This document shows, piece by piece, positions 46,301 to 54,860 of a stretch of DNA of 64,000 nucleotides. The position numbers and the translations under genes were made by a program. Position 1 is the stretch's first letter; the number at the start of each line of letters is the position of its first letter. A model generated the notes under the pieces. That model had not been told where the DNA came from and made no database searches. It saw only the letters and a program-made list of their open reading frames with translations. Source of the stretch: Ferruginibacter sp. (GTDB lineage Bacteria > Bacteroidota > Bacteroidia > Chitinophagales > Chitinophagaceae); the NCBI GenBank assembly GCA_025963635.1, contig JAOQAK010000100.1, positions 1 to 64,000 of the forward strand, read 5' to 3'.

Positions 46301-48352
46301 GCCTTTCCAAAACTCCCCGTGGTAAGATGTTATAATATTCCTGTCACTGATGTTTACTGTGCCTCCCGCAAAGTCATTTACTCCGTTTCCTTCATCAAAC
46401 CAGCCGCTTGCAGGAAATGGCCCCTGGTAACTTCTGTGAGTTGATTGTTCTGTCTGAAACAAGTACGAATTGTTGCCACCTCTTTGCACTAAGCCTAAAT
46501 GATAGCCTGTTGCATATACCAATCCTGTATTGTTCGACAAGCCTTTGTAATTGTACAGAACAATTTTATTTGTGCTTGAAAATACCTGGCTTTTTGGAGC
46601 AACTACAGGATTGCCTACTACATTATTCGTTGCAACGCTAGCTAAAATTTCAGGGGTTGAACTCCAGAGCGGGTTTCCGATTGCATCGAAGCCTGTAAGC
46701 GGGAATCTTTTGATTAATGCAGTTGCACCTGCTGTATATTGCTGGGTTGATCCGTCATCACACAATACATTTGTTAGATTGTTAATAACTAAACCAGTGA
46801 ATCTTAGTTGGTTGGTTGTTCCAAATTCGATCACCTCCTGCACAGCACCTTTATTTATCAACCCATAAGTTCTGCCATTACTTAGTGTGGTAAAAAAGGC
46901 AGGACCATACTTATCATAAGTGGTAGTTGATGCAAGGGCGCCCCAATTTTTTACCAATGACCAGCCGGCAGATCCTGATAAGGTTTGAGTAGTGTAATCC
47001 ACTGCAAACTCCAGATAACCTGCTAAAACTCTATTGATGTTGTTTTTGTCGACATATACAGAATAGGTAGCACCCATCGCCATCACTCTTTCAATAAAGG
47101 TTCGGCTGCTATTATAATGCTGTACCCGGTAATTACCCGGATCATTTACCCAAAAACTATTATCCGACTGGAAAGAAATAAAGGAGATTCTATTGAGATA
47201 CAGAATAGCATTGCCATCATTTACATCGGTAAAATAAAATTTATTGTTGTTCACCGTTGCATCACTCGAATATCCGCCGGCAGTGCCAAGTGTATTCGTA
47301 GCAGCACCGGTTGCATTGCTAAAGAATTTCACCTGCTGGCTGGAACTTCCATCCGTTACACCTACCAAAACAGCATCCGGGGAAACTTGTGTGGAAAGAG
47401 GGTTTAATAACCCTGCTAATGTGATGGTTGGAGAAGACAATGTGCCATCTGTATTCACTGTATACTTTGCCACAGTATTCGTTCCGGAGATCATCCAGAG
47501 ATTACCACTGGGATCTACACTCAATCCCTTCGGTGTAGTAAATGTTAGTGTTTGAACCAATGCTCCTGTATTTTTATTAAGTACCTGTACTTGATTTAAA
47601 GTGGAGCGGGCTACAAATAAATAGTTGCCTGTTTTTTGAACAGCCAACCCGGTTATCGCAGAATTGAATGCATTCACTTTTGCAAGCGTTGATATGTACG
47701 CCTGCCCGTAAGTGACCGTGTATGCCACACCACTTGCAAAAGAAGTTTGCGAATCGTCTGAAACCTTGGTTGCATATACAAAGGTGTTATTCGGCGAGTA
47801 GCTATCGATGCCAGCCCAATATACATTTACTCCATCGGTTACCACATAATCAGTTCTTGCGGTGGTGGTTCCCTGACTGAAGAAGTTGAGTTTTACATTG
47901 GGCTTTCCTATAAGGAACTTCCCTACACTTGGCGACGCTTCGCTATAAGCCGTGCAGAAATACCCGTAGGTAGGACCAAATGCAAGGCCCGTCATACAGT
48001 CCTTGTAACCCCGGTGTTTAGATGGCCCAGTCATGCTATCACTTGTATTGCCAATTGTACCCTGCCAGGAATATTGTACATTATTCGTGATCACTTTAAT
48101 TTTGTAGGTTGATGCAGGTGATGAGATCGCATTGCCCTTATCATCTTTACCATCCCAAAATTTGGTGTAAGTGCCTGGAGTGTAGTTCACATTGTTCCAA
48201 AGGGTTCTTACAAGAATGCTGTCGTTGAAAAATACACCGGCACTGGTAGAAGCGGGCGATGAAATGTTGAAGGAAAATTTTCCGTCCTGCCCAATGGCGT
48301 TCAGGGACAGGAATAGAAGAAATACTAATTTCTTAATAGATAGGTTTTTCAC
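43325..48352 (-). CDS. Giant T9SS-secreted protein with propeller-like N-terminus and 6 PKD/REJ-like repeats
   Basis: This 1675-aa paralogue of the 2293-aa protein shares its whole N-terminal half closely (for example KHRGYKDCMTGLAFGPTYGY and ITSYHGEFWKGSQTNKYNHY). It has the same order: signal peptide, FlgD-like Ig fold, large propeller-like region, then PKD/REJ-like repeats and a type A T9SS sorting domain (LRVYPNPVADIANLNI). It has only six repeats, of about 94 aa, with a linker like NAAGNL. The first four are nearly identical to each other, which points to recent expansion. The start is uncertain: the open frame reaches a GTG at 48403, but a GTG at 48352 gives a clean signal peptide (VKNLSIKKLVFLLFLSLNAIGQ, shown in part: KKLVFLLFLSLNAIG). 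Function is unknown. Confidence 0.83.
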   Translation of the reverse strand: MKNLSIKKLVFLLFLSLNAIGQDGKFSFNISSPASTSAGVFFNDSILVRTLWNNVNYTPGTYTKFWDGKDDKGNAISSPASTYKIKVITNNVQYSWQGTIGNTSDSMTGPSKHRGYKDCMTGLAFGPTYGYFCTAYSEASPSVGKFLIGKPNVKLNFFSQGTTTARTDYVVTDGVNVYWAGIDSYSPNNTFVYATKVSDDSQTSFASGVAYTVTYGQAYISTLAKVNAFNSAITGLAVQKTGNYLFVARSTLNQVQVLNKNTGALVQTLTFTTPKGLSVDPSGNLWMISGTNTVAKYTVNTDGTLSSPTITLAGLLNPLSTQVSPDAVLVGVTDGSSSQQVKFFSNATGAATNTLGTAGGYSSDATVNNNKFYFTDVNDGNAILYLNRISFISFQSDNSFWVNDPGNYRVQHYNSSRTFIERVMAMGATYSVYVDKNNINRVLAGYLEFAVDYTTQTLSGSAGWSLVKNWGALASTTTYDKYGPAFFTTLSNGRTYGLINKGAVQEVIEFGTTNQLRFTGLVINNLTNVLCDDGSTQQYTAGATALIKRFPLTGFDAIGNPLWSSTPEILASVATNNVVGNPVVAPKSQVFSSTNKIVLYNYKGLSNNTGLVYATGYHLGLVQRGGNNSYLFQTEQSTHRSYQGPFPASGWFDEGNGVNDFAGGTVNISDRNIITSYHGEFWKGSQTNKYNHYLDNGLAIGQFGTTRPESKARPAAMMSGNALTPVVVKDKNGDLYLYHGDESDHSAVHRWKISGLNTIAEQVVTIPFPSAYAVPVTNYTDLMAGLPFAATLQTNTSGWTRNPATDTINSSLSWKATTGVQKYDQELSTDLYINFKESVPATYNLSRDLGTNNVTSNWKVSGNLNLGTMINGLGNNAYVEVLDVNGKVLTTLCAVDNFSLPIRVIGNTVQVPASSFSVGIKNTTNSFDVSVNNGVVVFTYAGVVFPSTTISDATGNWRQPKTLRLRFTSAVGLPNYDLKFDASDLKFYKDYSNAPQANQAPVARAGTDSAIVLPINHSTLLGTGTDADGTISTYAWVKISGPSAGVITTAGTATTTATGLVQGVYSYELTVTDNSGAKAKDTVLVTVNAAGNLAPTANAGTDNLITLPVSYTTLTGTGADADGTISSYAWVKISGPSTCVITTPNASSTTVTGLVQGTYSYGLTVTDNSGSKTKDTVLVTVNAAGNLAPTANAGTDSSLTLPVSYTTLTGTGTDADGTISSYSWVKISGPSAGVITNPNASGTTVTGLVQGTYSYELAVTDNSGAKAKDTVLVIVTGAANLAPMANAGIDKAVTLPVNYTTLTGTGADTDGTISSYAWMKISGPSAGIITTAGTSSTTVAGLLQGIYSYELTVTDSNGAKGKDTVQVTVNTAINLAPTANAGFDKTIILPLNNITIAGAGTDADGTISSYTWVKVSGPTEGTIATPNASTTTLNNLVQGVYKFELTVKDNGGAIGKDIMQVTVNAVVNLAPIANAGSDMAIMLPINKANLVGSGADADGTVSSYAWTRIAGPSSASISNPTSPSTRVTNLVQGVYSFELKVTDNKGAIGRDTVYVTVKTVNSKGSITAASTGTVNTPTLSGFASVLSGTSTVNDLRVYPNPVADIANLNISTIIGNKLFVSIIDNLGRAVKYTELTTTVRKTTLKLDLSNLHNGNYSVIVRFADGQKLVSNIIKL

Positions 48353-48894
48353 AGAGGTTGGATTGAAGGATTTGGATTGTATTTCAGAAACTTTCCGAAA
48401 CACTACTTCATAAAACGCTCTGGAATGAATTTTATTATGTAGTTACTCTTCTAAAAAACTGTACAAAAATGTTGATCGATATTTTCCTACGCTCAAAGCA
48501 TTAACATGTCCTAAAATGTAGGCATAGCTTAGCGATTGGGTGGTAGCAATGAACATTGCAAAACAGCTGAAATCCTTAGCAGAATAATTAAACTCATGAT
48601 TATGTTTATCCCATACAGTTTGCAGATTAGGCATGCCGCCTTGCGAAAACAAAGTATAAATACCAGGTGCTCTGAATGAGTAAACTTCACAAAACAATGG
48701 GTGGCAAAAACATCTTAGCTAAACAAACCTTGAACAAACCTCTAGAAGGTGTACTGTAAAAACTGCGTGGAAAAAATGACTAAGTAAAATAAGTAGTAGA
48801 CATAGAAGGCTATCTAGACCGCGAGAGAATACTTACGGCGTTGGCACAGCATCGTAAGCATTTCAAGGAAGATGTGCACAACTATAAACACGAT

Positions 48895-49264
48895 AAAGGA
48901 GGTGTTGCTTCAATCTGTCGAGGAACAAAGCTGCAGCGACGTTATTTTCCCGACTTGTCCGGTCTTTTTGAATTTCAAAAAATACTATTGGATTTTCAAT
49001 TACTTATGAAATTATTTTTCCTATTTGACCGCACTAATCCATTTTTCTCAAAAAATAATTTTGTATAAATATTAGCCTGTAGATTCTAATATTAATTATT
49101 TAAATGAAAAAGATTTCAAATATTCAAGTCTCATTTGCTTTAAATTAATTTTTCCTTGATAATTTGATTTTCATAAATAGTTAGACCGCACTAAAACGGA
49201 CAAGTCAGGAAAGGAGGTGTTGCTTCAATCTGTCGAGGAACAAAGCTGCAGTGACGTTATTTTT
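48895..49264. mobile_element. MITE-like element of 261 bp within a 54-bp direct duplication
   Basis: The core (48949-49209) begins CCCGACTTGTCCGGTC and ends, reversed, CCTGACTTGTCCGTTTTAGT, giving about 15-bp inverted ends. It is very AT-rich inside with no frame. The 54 bp before it (48895-48948, AAAGGAGGTGTTGCTTCAAT and on) are repeated directly after it (49210-49263) with a single difference. The element therefore lies between two copies of what was once one sequence. Confidence 0.7.
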
Positions 49265-49910
49265 GGAAATCGGATGTCTTAAACACAATTGAAAGCCATA
49301 TCGAGTGCAATAATTTGCTTAAATGACGTTGAGCAAGCAATACTGCTACAGGCAAGCCTTTCAGGAATTACACCAGGAATCGAAATGGTTGAGATGAAAT
49401 ACCAGCCAATATGTTTGGGAAATAATTAAAGATTGTTTCTGAGAGAAAATCGGGAAGAAGCCTTCAGGCTATGAGTGGGAAGGATGAAAAAGTCTAAACC
49501 AGGAGGAGATGAAATGTGAAGCTAACCCGGCACTTATTGTAAACACGATTTGTATAATAATTTACAATTTTTTAAAGAGCGAGTGTGAGATGTATGTAAC
49601 TGCGGTGTAAATCACGAAAGATGAGCGATCTTATTGGGTAAATATTGCATAAGGAATAATGAGTGCAGTAAAAATACGCTAGTAAATATTCGCAACAAAA
49701 TGCAGGAAAATAAAGTATGTTAACAAAATAAGCTTTGTAGGAAGGCAACGGGATGACAGCTATACTAAGGGGAAATCGAATGGAAGGCAGTGAAATGCGG
49801 AGAAAGAATAAAATCAGAATATTTTGTAAGTGCGAAGCATTTCTGACAAACAAACACCCGAAAAGTTCTGGGGATGAACTTTAATAAGCAGGTACAAATA
49901 AGGACATAAA

Positions 49911-49942
49911 GAAAAAGCATCCGAATATCGAATGCTTTTTTT
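49911..49942 (-). terminator. Intrinsic terminator of the polysaccharide cluster
   Basis: AAAAAGCAT and ATGCTTTTTTT pair around a loop containing GAATATCG. On the - strand the stem is followed by TTTTTCTTT. It lies about 120 bp after the last gene of the cluster. Confidence 0.75.
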
Positions 49943-50061
49943 AAGAAGTATCTAAAATGATGATTTTTTAAGCAGCTGTGCTTTGACGAATTATTTGCTG
50001 CTATGCCAGTATGATAATGATGAATTCCATTTATTGTGTGGCGGAATATTTTAAACAAAAA

Positions 50062-51441
50062 TCAAAAAGCATTTTCATCGCCTTTAAAGGTTACATACAG
50101 CGTTAGAAAGATGATCCGCACATCTAACCACAAGCTCCAGTTTTCGAGGTACCAGATATCATGTTCAATTCTTTTTCGCAACTGGTCTTCGTCTTTAATT
50201 TCACCGCGGAAACCATTCACCTGTGCCCAGCCTGTTACCCCCGGTTTAACAAAATGCCGTATCATATATTCATCCATAATCCTTGAATAATCTTGTGTAT
50301 GCTTAAGCATATGCGGCCGCGGACCTACTACAGACATATTGCCTAAGAGTACATTAAAAAACTGCGGCAATTCATCCAGGCTGGTCTTTCTCAAAAACTT
50401 ACCAAACTTTGTAAAACGGTGATCATCCCGGGTAACCTGCTTTGAATCTGAATCAACATTTACTGTTAAGGTCCTGAACTTAAAGCACCAGAATTCCTTA
50501 TTGTCTTTCCCTGATCTCAACTGCACAAAAAACACGGGGCCCTTCGAATTAAGCTTTATCAGGATAGCAATTATGGGCACCAGCCACGATAAGAAAAAGA
50601 TAATCAGTGTAAGGCTAAAAAACACATCAAATAATCTTTTTTTAGAACTTGCTACGATGTCTTCGAGTGGCTCGGATCGAAACGACAGGATCGGAATACT
50701 TTCTACAATGTCTACATGGATATTCCGGTTAACAAACATCCTAAAGTCAGGTACAAACTTAAACCTGATCATATTCTTTTCTGCAGTTTGGGCAAGCTCA
50801 TAAACATAAGAATGCTTTTCCGGCGAAATGGTAGAATATATTTCTTTCACATTATTAGCAATGGCATAAGAAACACATTCGTCCCGGTTACCCAAAATAG
50901 GGTAGATGGACAATTCGTTAATATTATGATAGTCTTCGAAATAGCCTTCTATTGAAATAGATTGCGTGTTAGAGGAAAAGTAGTTCACCAATTGCTTCGA
51001 AAGATCATTGTATCCCAGCAGCACAACTTTTTTGCTAAACCGTTGCTGTTTGCCAAAATAAGCCATGCTCCAAATGAAAAATACCCGGCTAATCAGCAAT
51101 GCCAGCCCCATAAAAATAATGTTCAGTGACATATAAGCCCGGCCGTAGCTGTAATTGTGCAGAAAGTAAAACACTAACAAGGAAATGGTAAAAAGCGCAA
51201 ATGCCTGAACGGAGCGCTTGGCAAATTTCTCAAAATTGAAAAACTGGTCATTAACATACAGACCAGTAATGTAGGCACAAAATATCCAGGCAATATCGAT
51301 CACAATAAAGAGAATCAGATACTCTGTAGGGCTGTTACTATGCTGATAGTTTAATAAAAAAGTTAAATAAATTATATTAATTGCAAGAAAATCAACAAGA
51401 GCAAAAATGAATCTAAAAAGCTTGGTATATGTAAAGTTCAT
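50062..51441 (-). CDS. Undecaprenyl-phosphate sugar phosphotransferase (WcaJ/PssY-like, polyprenyl glycosylphosphotransferase)
   Basis: This 459-aa membrane enzyme starts polysaccharide repeat-unit synthesis by placing a sugar-1-phosphate, probably glucose, on undecaprenyl phosphate. The N-terminal half has four membrane helices and a CoA-binding-like nucleotide fold (KVVLLGYNDLSKQLVNYF). Another helix precedes the catalytic bacterial-sugar-transferase domain (about 265-459): KRLFDVFFSLTLI, GPVFFVQLRSGKDNKEFWC, FKFRTL, LRKTSLDELPQFFNVL, GNMSVVGPRPHM and KPGVTGWAQVNGFRG. It is the most downstream gene of the cluster. Confidence 0.94.
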   Translation of the reverse strand: MNFTYTKLFRFIFALVDFLAINIIYLTFLLNYQHSNSPTEYLILFIVIDIAWIFCAYITGLYVNDQFFNFEKFAKRSVQAFALFTISLLVFYFLHNYSYGRAYMSLNIIFMGLALLISRVFFIWSMAYFGKQQRFSKKVVLLGYNDLSKQLVNYFSSNTQSISIEGYFEDYHNINELSIYPILGNRDECVSYAIANNVKEIYSTISPEKHSYVYELAQTAEKNMIRFKFVPDFRMFVNRNIHVDIVESIPILSFRSEPLEDIVASSKKRLFDVFFSLTLIIFFLSWLVPIIAILIKLNSKGPVFFVQLRSGKDNKEFWCFKFRTLTVNVDSDSKQVTRDDHRFTKFGKFLRKTSLDELPQFFNVLLGNMSVVGPRPHMLKHTQDYSRIMDEYMIRHFVKPGVTGWAQVNGFRGEIKDEDQLRKRIEHDIWYLENWSLWLDVRIIFLTLYVTFKGDENAF

Positions 51442-51561
51442 TTTACTTGAATGTAAAGGTTAAAATCATAAATTTTTTTAAATAAAAAACGGCTTCATTA
51501 CTATAACAATGAGAACGAAGAAAAGGCTGATAAATTATGTTCATACTATTGCACTGATTTC

Positions 51562-51664
51562 TTAGGGGAATAATAGGGTAAAAGACATCTCGCTACCACG
51601 ATCGGTGTGTAGAGCTTTATTCATATTAAGCTTACTAACCTGATTGACATAGCGTGCTGAGATT
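51562..51664 (-). pseudogene. Possible fragment of an IS transposase (integrase core)
   Basis: Between the phosphotransferase and WcaI-like genes, the - strand reads ARYVNQVSKLNMNKALHTDR and then GSEMSFTLLFP before a stop. The TDRGSE segment resembles the H(S/T)DxGS block around the second catalytic Asp of IS3/IS481-type transposases. The piece is about 35 codons with no start, so it would be a relic at most. Confidence 0.3.
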
Positions 51665-52912
51665 TTACATGTGAACAGCATACCTGCGAAATATTTCGCC
51701 AATGGATAGATATTGCTCCGCATACAACCTCGCATTTTTTGGAATTGTGTTGTCGTTGTTTTTCAATGTGCGATCAATTGCGCTTACTAAAGTATCTGAA
51801 TCTTCAGGTTCTATCAAAACGCCCATTTTATGTGCCACAACTACATCATATAAGCTGGAGCCTTCGCTTGCGGTGATAATTGCCACACCGCCAACTGATA
51901 AGATCGCTGTTAATTTTGAAGGCATAACAAGATCTGCAGCATTGGCCTTTTGAAGCACAAGATGAATATCGGCTATATTCAAAAACGAATTTAATTTTTC
52001 GAAAGGCTGCAGGGGAAGAAATATTACGTTTTTGAGATTTTGACTTTCTTTTATTTCTTCTAACTTCTCCTTGTAGGGACCGGAGCCGCAAATAACGAAT
52101 TTTAGATCAGGGTTATCTTCCAACGCTTTTGCAGACAGGAGGATGGCTTCCAGGCCTTGTTTCTCTCCGATCGCACCCGAATAGAGTATAATCTTATCTG
52201 ACGCATCGAAGTCGAATTCGGCCTTTAGTTTTTCTTTTTCATTCAAAGGAAAAAATATTTCTGTGTCCACCCAGTTTGGAAAAAAAACAACCTCCCTTTG
52301 ATATTTAAGCTGGATCTTTCTTATCATCCCCTGTGAAATACTACTTACTACATCGGCCTTTTTTATGATGTATTTTTCTATTTTTAAGAGAATGTTGATA
52401 AGCAGTTGCGACTTGATCAATTTGAATTCGCGGGCTGCATCTATTTGTAGATCCTGTATATGATATAAAAATTTCCCTCCCTTGATCTTTTTATACAATA
52501 CTCCTAAAAGACCCAACTGAAATGGCGGAGCCACCACCAACACGATATCAAATTTACGAGTGAAGAGTAGTTGAGCAGTTTTAAGAAAGGCCGAAATACA
52601 GAATGAGAAATCCGATATGATCCTTTTCAAACCACTTGGTTCTTTGGGTATATAATGCGGGCAGCGAACAATTTCTATCGGAAGAGATTTTCCATCTGCG
52701 GGTACCTTTTGTTCTTTCTTAAACCATCCTGAAGATTTTGTATAAGGCTCCTGTACTTTCCAGTAGGGGTAATACGGATATGAAGTAACTACGGTACAAC
52801 TGCAGCCCTGGCTCGCCAACATATCGATCATTTCACCATTATATTTACCAATACCGGTAAGTTCGGGATAATAATTGCCTCCAATAAGCAGCACTCTTTT
52901 ACTCATAGTCAT
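51665..52912 (-). CDS. WcaI-like group 4 glycosyltransferase
   Basis: This 415-aa GT-B glycosyltransferase belongs to the WcaI-like branch of GT4. The N-terminal domain opens VLLIGGNYYPELTGIGKYNG, a pattern typical of WcaI, and includes IVLVVAPPFQLGLLG. The C-terminal donor-binding domain has KIILYSGAIGEKQGLEAIL, CGSGPYKEKLEEI and VMPSKLTAILSVGGVAIITA. It would add one sugar to the lipid-linked repeat unit at the cytoplasmic face. Starts at 52912 and 52906 (MSKRVLL) are both possible. It is in the cluster, upstream of the phosphotransferase. Confidence 0.9.
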   Translation of the reverse strand: MTMSKRVLLIGGNYYPELTGIGKYNGEMIDMLASQGCSCTVVTSYPYYPYWKVQEPYTKSSGWFKKEQKVPADGKSLPIEIVRCPHYIPKEPSGLKRIISDFSFCISAFLKTAQLLFTRKFDIVLVVAPPFQLGLLGVLYKKIKGGKFLYHIQDLQIDAAREFKLIKSQLLINILLKIEKYIIKKADVVSSISQGMIRKIQLKYQREVVFFPNWVDTEIFFPLNEKEKLKAEFDFDASDKIILYSGAIGEKQGLEAILLSAKALEDNPDLKFVICGSGPYKEKLEEIKESQNLKNVIFLPLQPFEKLNSFLNIADIHLVLQKANAADLVMPSKLTAILSVGGVAIITASEGSSLYDVVVAHKMGVLIEPEDSDTLVSAIDRTLKNNDNTIPKNARLYAEQYLSIGEIFRRYAVHM

Positions 52913-52951
52913 TTGGTACTTTAATCAATATGCACAATATACCGCTTTATA

Positions 52952-53044
52952 AGACGCGGCCACCGCGTCTGTAAGTGGTGGTGGGTGCTAAGCGAGTAGT
53001 AAAATCCTCTGCTTCCGTAGCCTGCATGTAGTGGCTGACGGAAG
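52952..53044. repeat. Pair of GC-rich hairpins in the polysaccharide cluster
   Basis: AGACGCGG/CCGCGTCT with a 3-nt loop (52952-52970) is followed by CTTCCGTAGCC pairing with GGCTGACGGAAG (53012-53044). Neither has a T-tract, so they look like REP-type palindromes rather than terminators. The 182-bp gap is much richer in GC than its surroundings. Confidence 0.55.
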
Positions 53045-53094
53045 CGTTGGGCGGGAACCCTTCACGGCGGCATCCGGTCTTCTTTGGAGATTAT

Positions 53095-53934
53095 TTAATG
53101 GGGAACTTTTTTGTTCTCCCGTATTTTGCAATATACCTGGGCAAAATAAGACATTTTCAAGATGGCAAAAGCCCATCCCCTTGCTCCATCCCTAAAACCA
53201 CCTAATAAAAAAAAGCTGCCGAAAAAATACGCTGGCCCGAGTAATACGCTCCGCATCAACCGGTATTTTAAACGCTGCTTCCAGGTTAGGCTGGAGGAAA
53301 TGATGGGATCACTCGTCATTTTCAGAAACCTCGCCGCTTCCCAGGAGGCATATTCATTGTGCTTGATAACATAATGCGAAACACCGCGATAATCCTGGTG
53401 ATCTATCTTACTTCGTATAACTCCTACCTCTCCGTTTAAAATCGGGTGTTCATGTACTTCCATATCCAGTTTACTCCACTGTTCCTCATCAATTCTTTCA
53501 TATTCGCCTGCGCCAACTTTGAAAAGCGCGAGCTTGCGTAAGGGATAGCCTCCTTTTAATTGTGTTCCCAAGAAATAGATGGTATAACTTAGCCAATACC
53601 CAACCTTGTCGCTTGTATTTAGACTTTCGCGAAGTTCTTTTTTAAAGCTTTCGGTAATATATTCGTCGGCATCAATAAACAATATCCATTTGGTAGCAGG
53701 GGTGTAATTTCTTAAAAACCAATTGCGCTTTTTAGGAAACTTGCCATCCCATTCAAAATTGACAACTTCGGCTCCAAATTGTGTTGCTATTGATTGTGTA
53801 TTGTCCACGCTGCCCGAGTCCAGCACTACGATTTTTCGGGCAAACCCCTCACCAATGGCGGCAAGGCATCCTGGCAAATTCTGTTCCTCATTTCTTACCG
53901 GTATGGCAATGGTTAGATCAAGCGCCTGTGGCAT
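53095..53934 (-). CDS. Group 2 glycosyltransferase (WaaE/KdtX-like)
   Basis: This 279-aa GT-A glycosyltransferase has TIAIPVRNEEQNLPGCL at the N-terminus, KIVVLDSGSVDNTQSIA, and WILFIDADEYITESFKKEL with the DxD-type metal site. KKRNWFLRN and YPLRKLALFK further match the LPS core beta-glucosyltransferase (WaaE/KdtX) branch. A hydrophobic stretch near the C-terminus (about 230-255) suggests membrane attachment. It transfers one sugar in polysaccharide assembly; the donor is not readable. Confidence 0.9.
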   Translation of the reverse strand: MPQALDLTIAIPVRNEEQNLPGCLAAIGEGFARKIVVLDSGSVDNTQSIATQFGAEVVNFEWDGKFPKKRNWFLRNYTPATKWILFIDADEYITESFKKELRESLNTSDKVGYWLSYTIYFLGTQLKGGYPLRKLALFKVGAGEYERIDEEQWSKLDMEVHEHPILNGEVGVIRSKIDHQDYRGVSHYVIKHNEYASWEAARFLKMTSDPIISSSLTWKQRLKYRLMRSVLLGPAYFFGSFFLLGGFRDGARGWAFAILKMSYFAQVYCKIRENKKVPH

Positions 53935-54192
53935 TTAATAATAAATTTTTATGGGTGATCCTCTCAAATAAGCATCTTAAACACTCCGAGCTCAGCAGTT
54001 GCATACCAGTATGCTGAGGGTCGTTTGCCAATTATTTACATTTAAAACTTTGGGGAACCACGGTGTATATTCGATCCATCAAATTAAGAGATGGTGAAGG
54101 TAGCTTTGTCAATAGGAAATGCTAAACCAGTCTACAACCAGTTGAATCGCCGAAGGGAAAAAGAACAGTGTCATAAGGGGTGAATGAGTATT

Positions 54193-54771
54193 TTATGGGA
54201 TCGAAAGGTAATCTCTTTCTTTGATTGGTTTACAGGGATGGCCTGCACACACCATCCAACTGGGCATATCCCTGGTTACAACAGACCTTGCCCCAATAAC
54301 GCAGCCTTCGCCGATGGTAACGCCTGGATGGATAAAAGCCTCTGCCGCAATCCACGCCTGGTCACCCACGATGATCGGCCTTGTATAAAGGGGAAAGCCG
54401 GGTAAGTTATAATCGTGGGTACCAGCACATAAATGCGCTCCCTGTGATATGACAGCTTTTTTGCCGATAGTGATTTTTCCTTGTGTATAAAGAATTGCAC
54501 CGGTTGCAACGGCTGCACCATCAGCAAGTTCAAGGTTCCATGGTGCCCATATCCTGGCGCCGGGATAAACATGAACTGCTTTACCGATTTTGGCTCCAAA
54601 ACATCTCAACAAAAAAGATCGCCAGCTATGCAGTGGCTTCGGGGAAACGCGAAACAGCAAAACCGAAGCGATTGACCATATAACCCGGCCCACCCGGTTT
54701 TTTAGAGAAAAAGTAGTACCCACATAGGTATTATTAGTTTCCATAAACTTCGCTGTTTTTAAAAAGTTCAT
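54193..54771 (-). CDS. WcaF-like acetyltransferase
   Basis: This 192-aa left-handed beta-helix acyltransferase resembles the colanic acid acetyltransferase WcaF, which decorates sugar residues with acetyl groups from acetyl-CoA. Visible are FGAKIGKAVHVYPGARIWAP, the hexapeptide repeats through IGKKAVISQGAHLCAGTHDY (with the likely catalytic His), DQAWIAAEAFIHPGVTIGEG and GARSVVTRDMPSWMVCAGHP. I chose the ATG at 54771 (MNFLKTAKF); the frame extends to a TTG only. The 258-bp gap after it (53935-54192) contains no gene. Confidence 0.9.
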   Translation of the reverse strand: MNFLKTAKFMETNNTYVGTTFSLKNRVGRVIWSIASVLLFRVSPKPLHSWRSFLLRCFGAKIGKAVHVYPGARIWAPWNLELADGAAVATGAILYTQGKITIGKKAVISQGAHLCAGTHDYNLPGFPLYTRPIIVGDQAWIAAEAFIHPGVTIGEGCVIGARSVVTRDMPSWMVCAGHPCKPIKERDYLSIP

Positions 54772-54860
54772 TTTTATCACCTCCAAAGGACACCTGTTTT
54801 CTTCTTGTTAATAAGCCAGTTTTCTGGAAATCTTACCCGACAAGGTTTGCAAACATGCAT

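Larger units (their letters stand above)
48404..50061. other. Gene-poor, decayed region before the polysaccharide cluster
   Basis: No intact gene is supported over 1.66 kb. Short open frames at 48443-48697 (-), 48841-49068 (+) and 49572-50058 (-) lack recognisable families and good starts. The segment around 48800-48950 can be read on the + strand as EGYLDRERILTALAQHRKHF and onward, and pieces after 49264 also look like broken coding sequence, so a degraded insertion sequence is possible. A small inverted-repeat element interrupts it (48949-49209). A terminator for the cluster lies at 49911-49942. Confidence 0.5.

Noticed and set aside
48841..49068. 75-codon + strand frame reading AQHRKHFKEDVHNYKHDKGG
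   Set aside because: It runs through the boundary of the MITE-like element, so it cannot be one native gene; at best part is a transposase relic.
49572..50058. Two overlapping - strand frames after the phosphotransferase gene
   Set aside because: Composition is His/Phe/Tyr-rich without any domain, and they span the cluster terminator.
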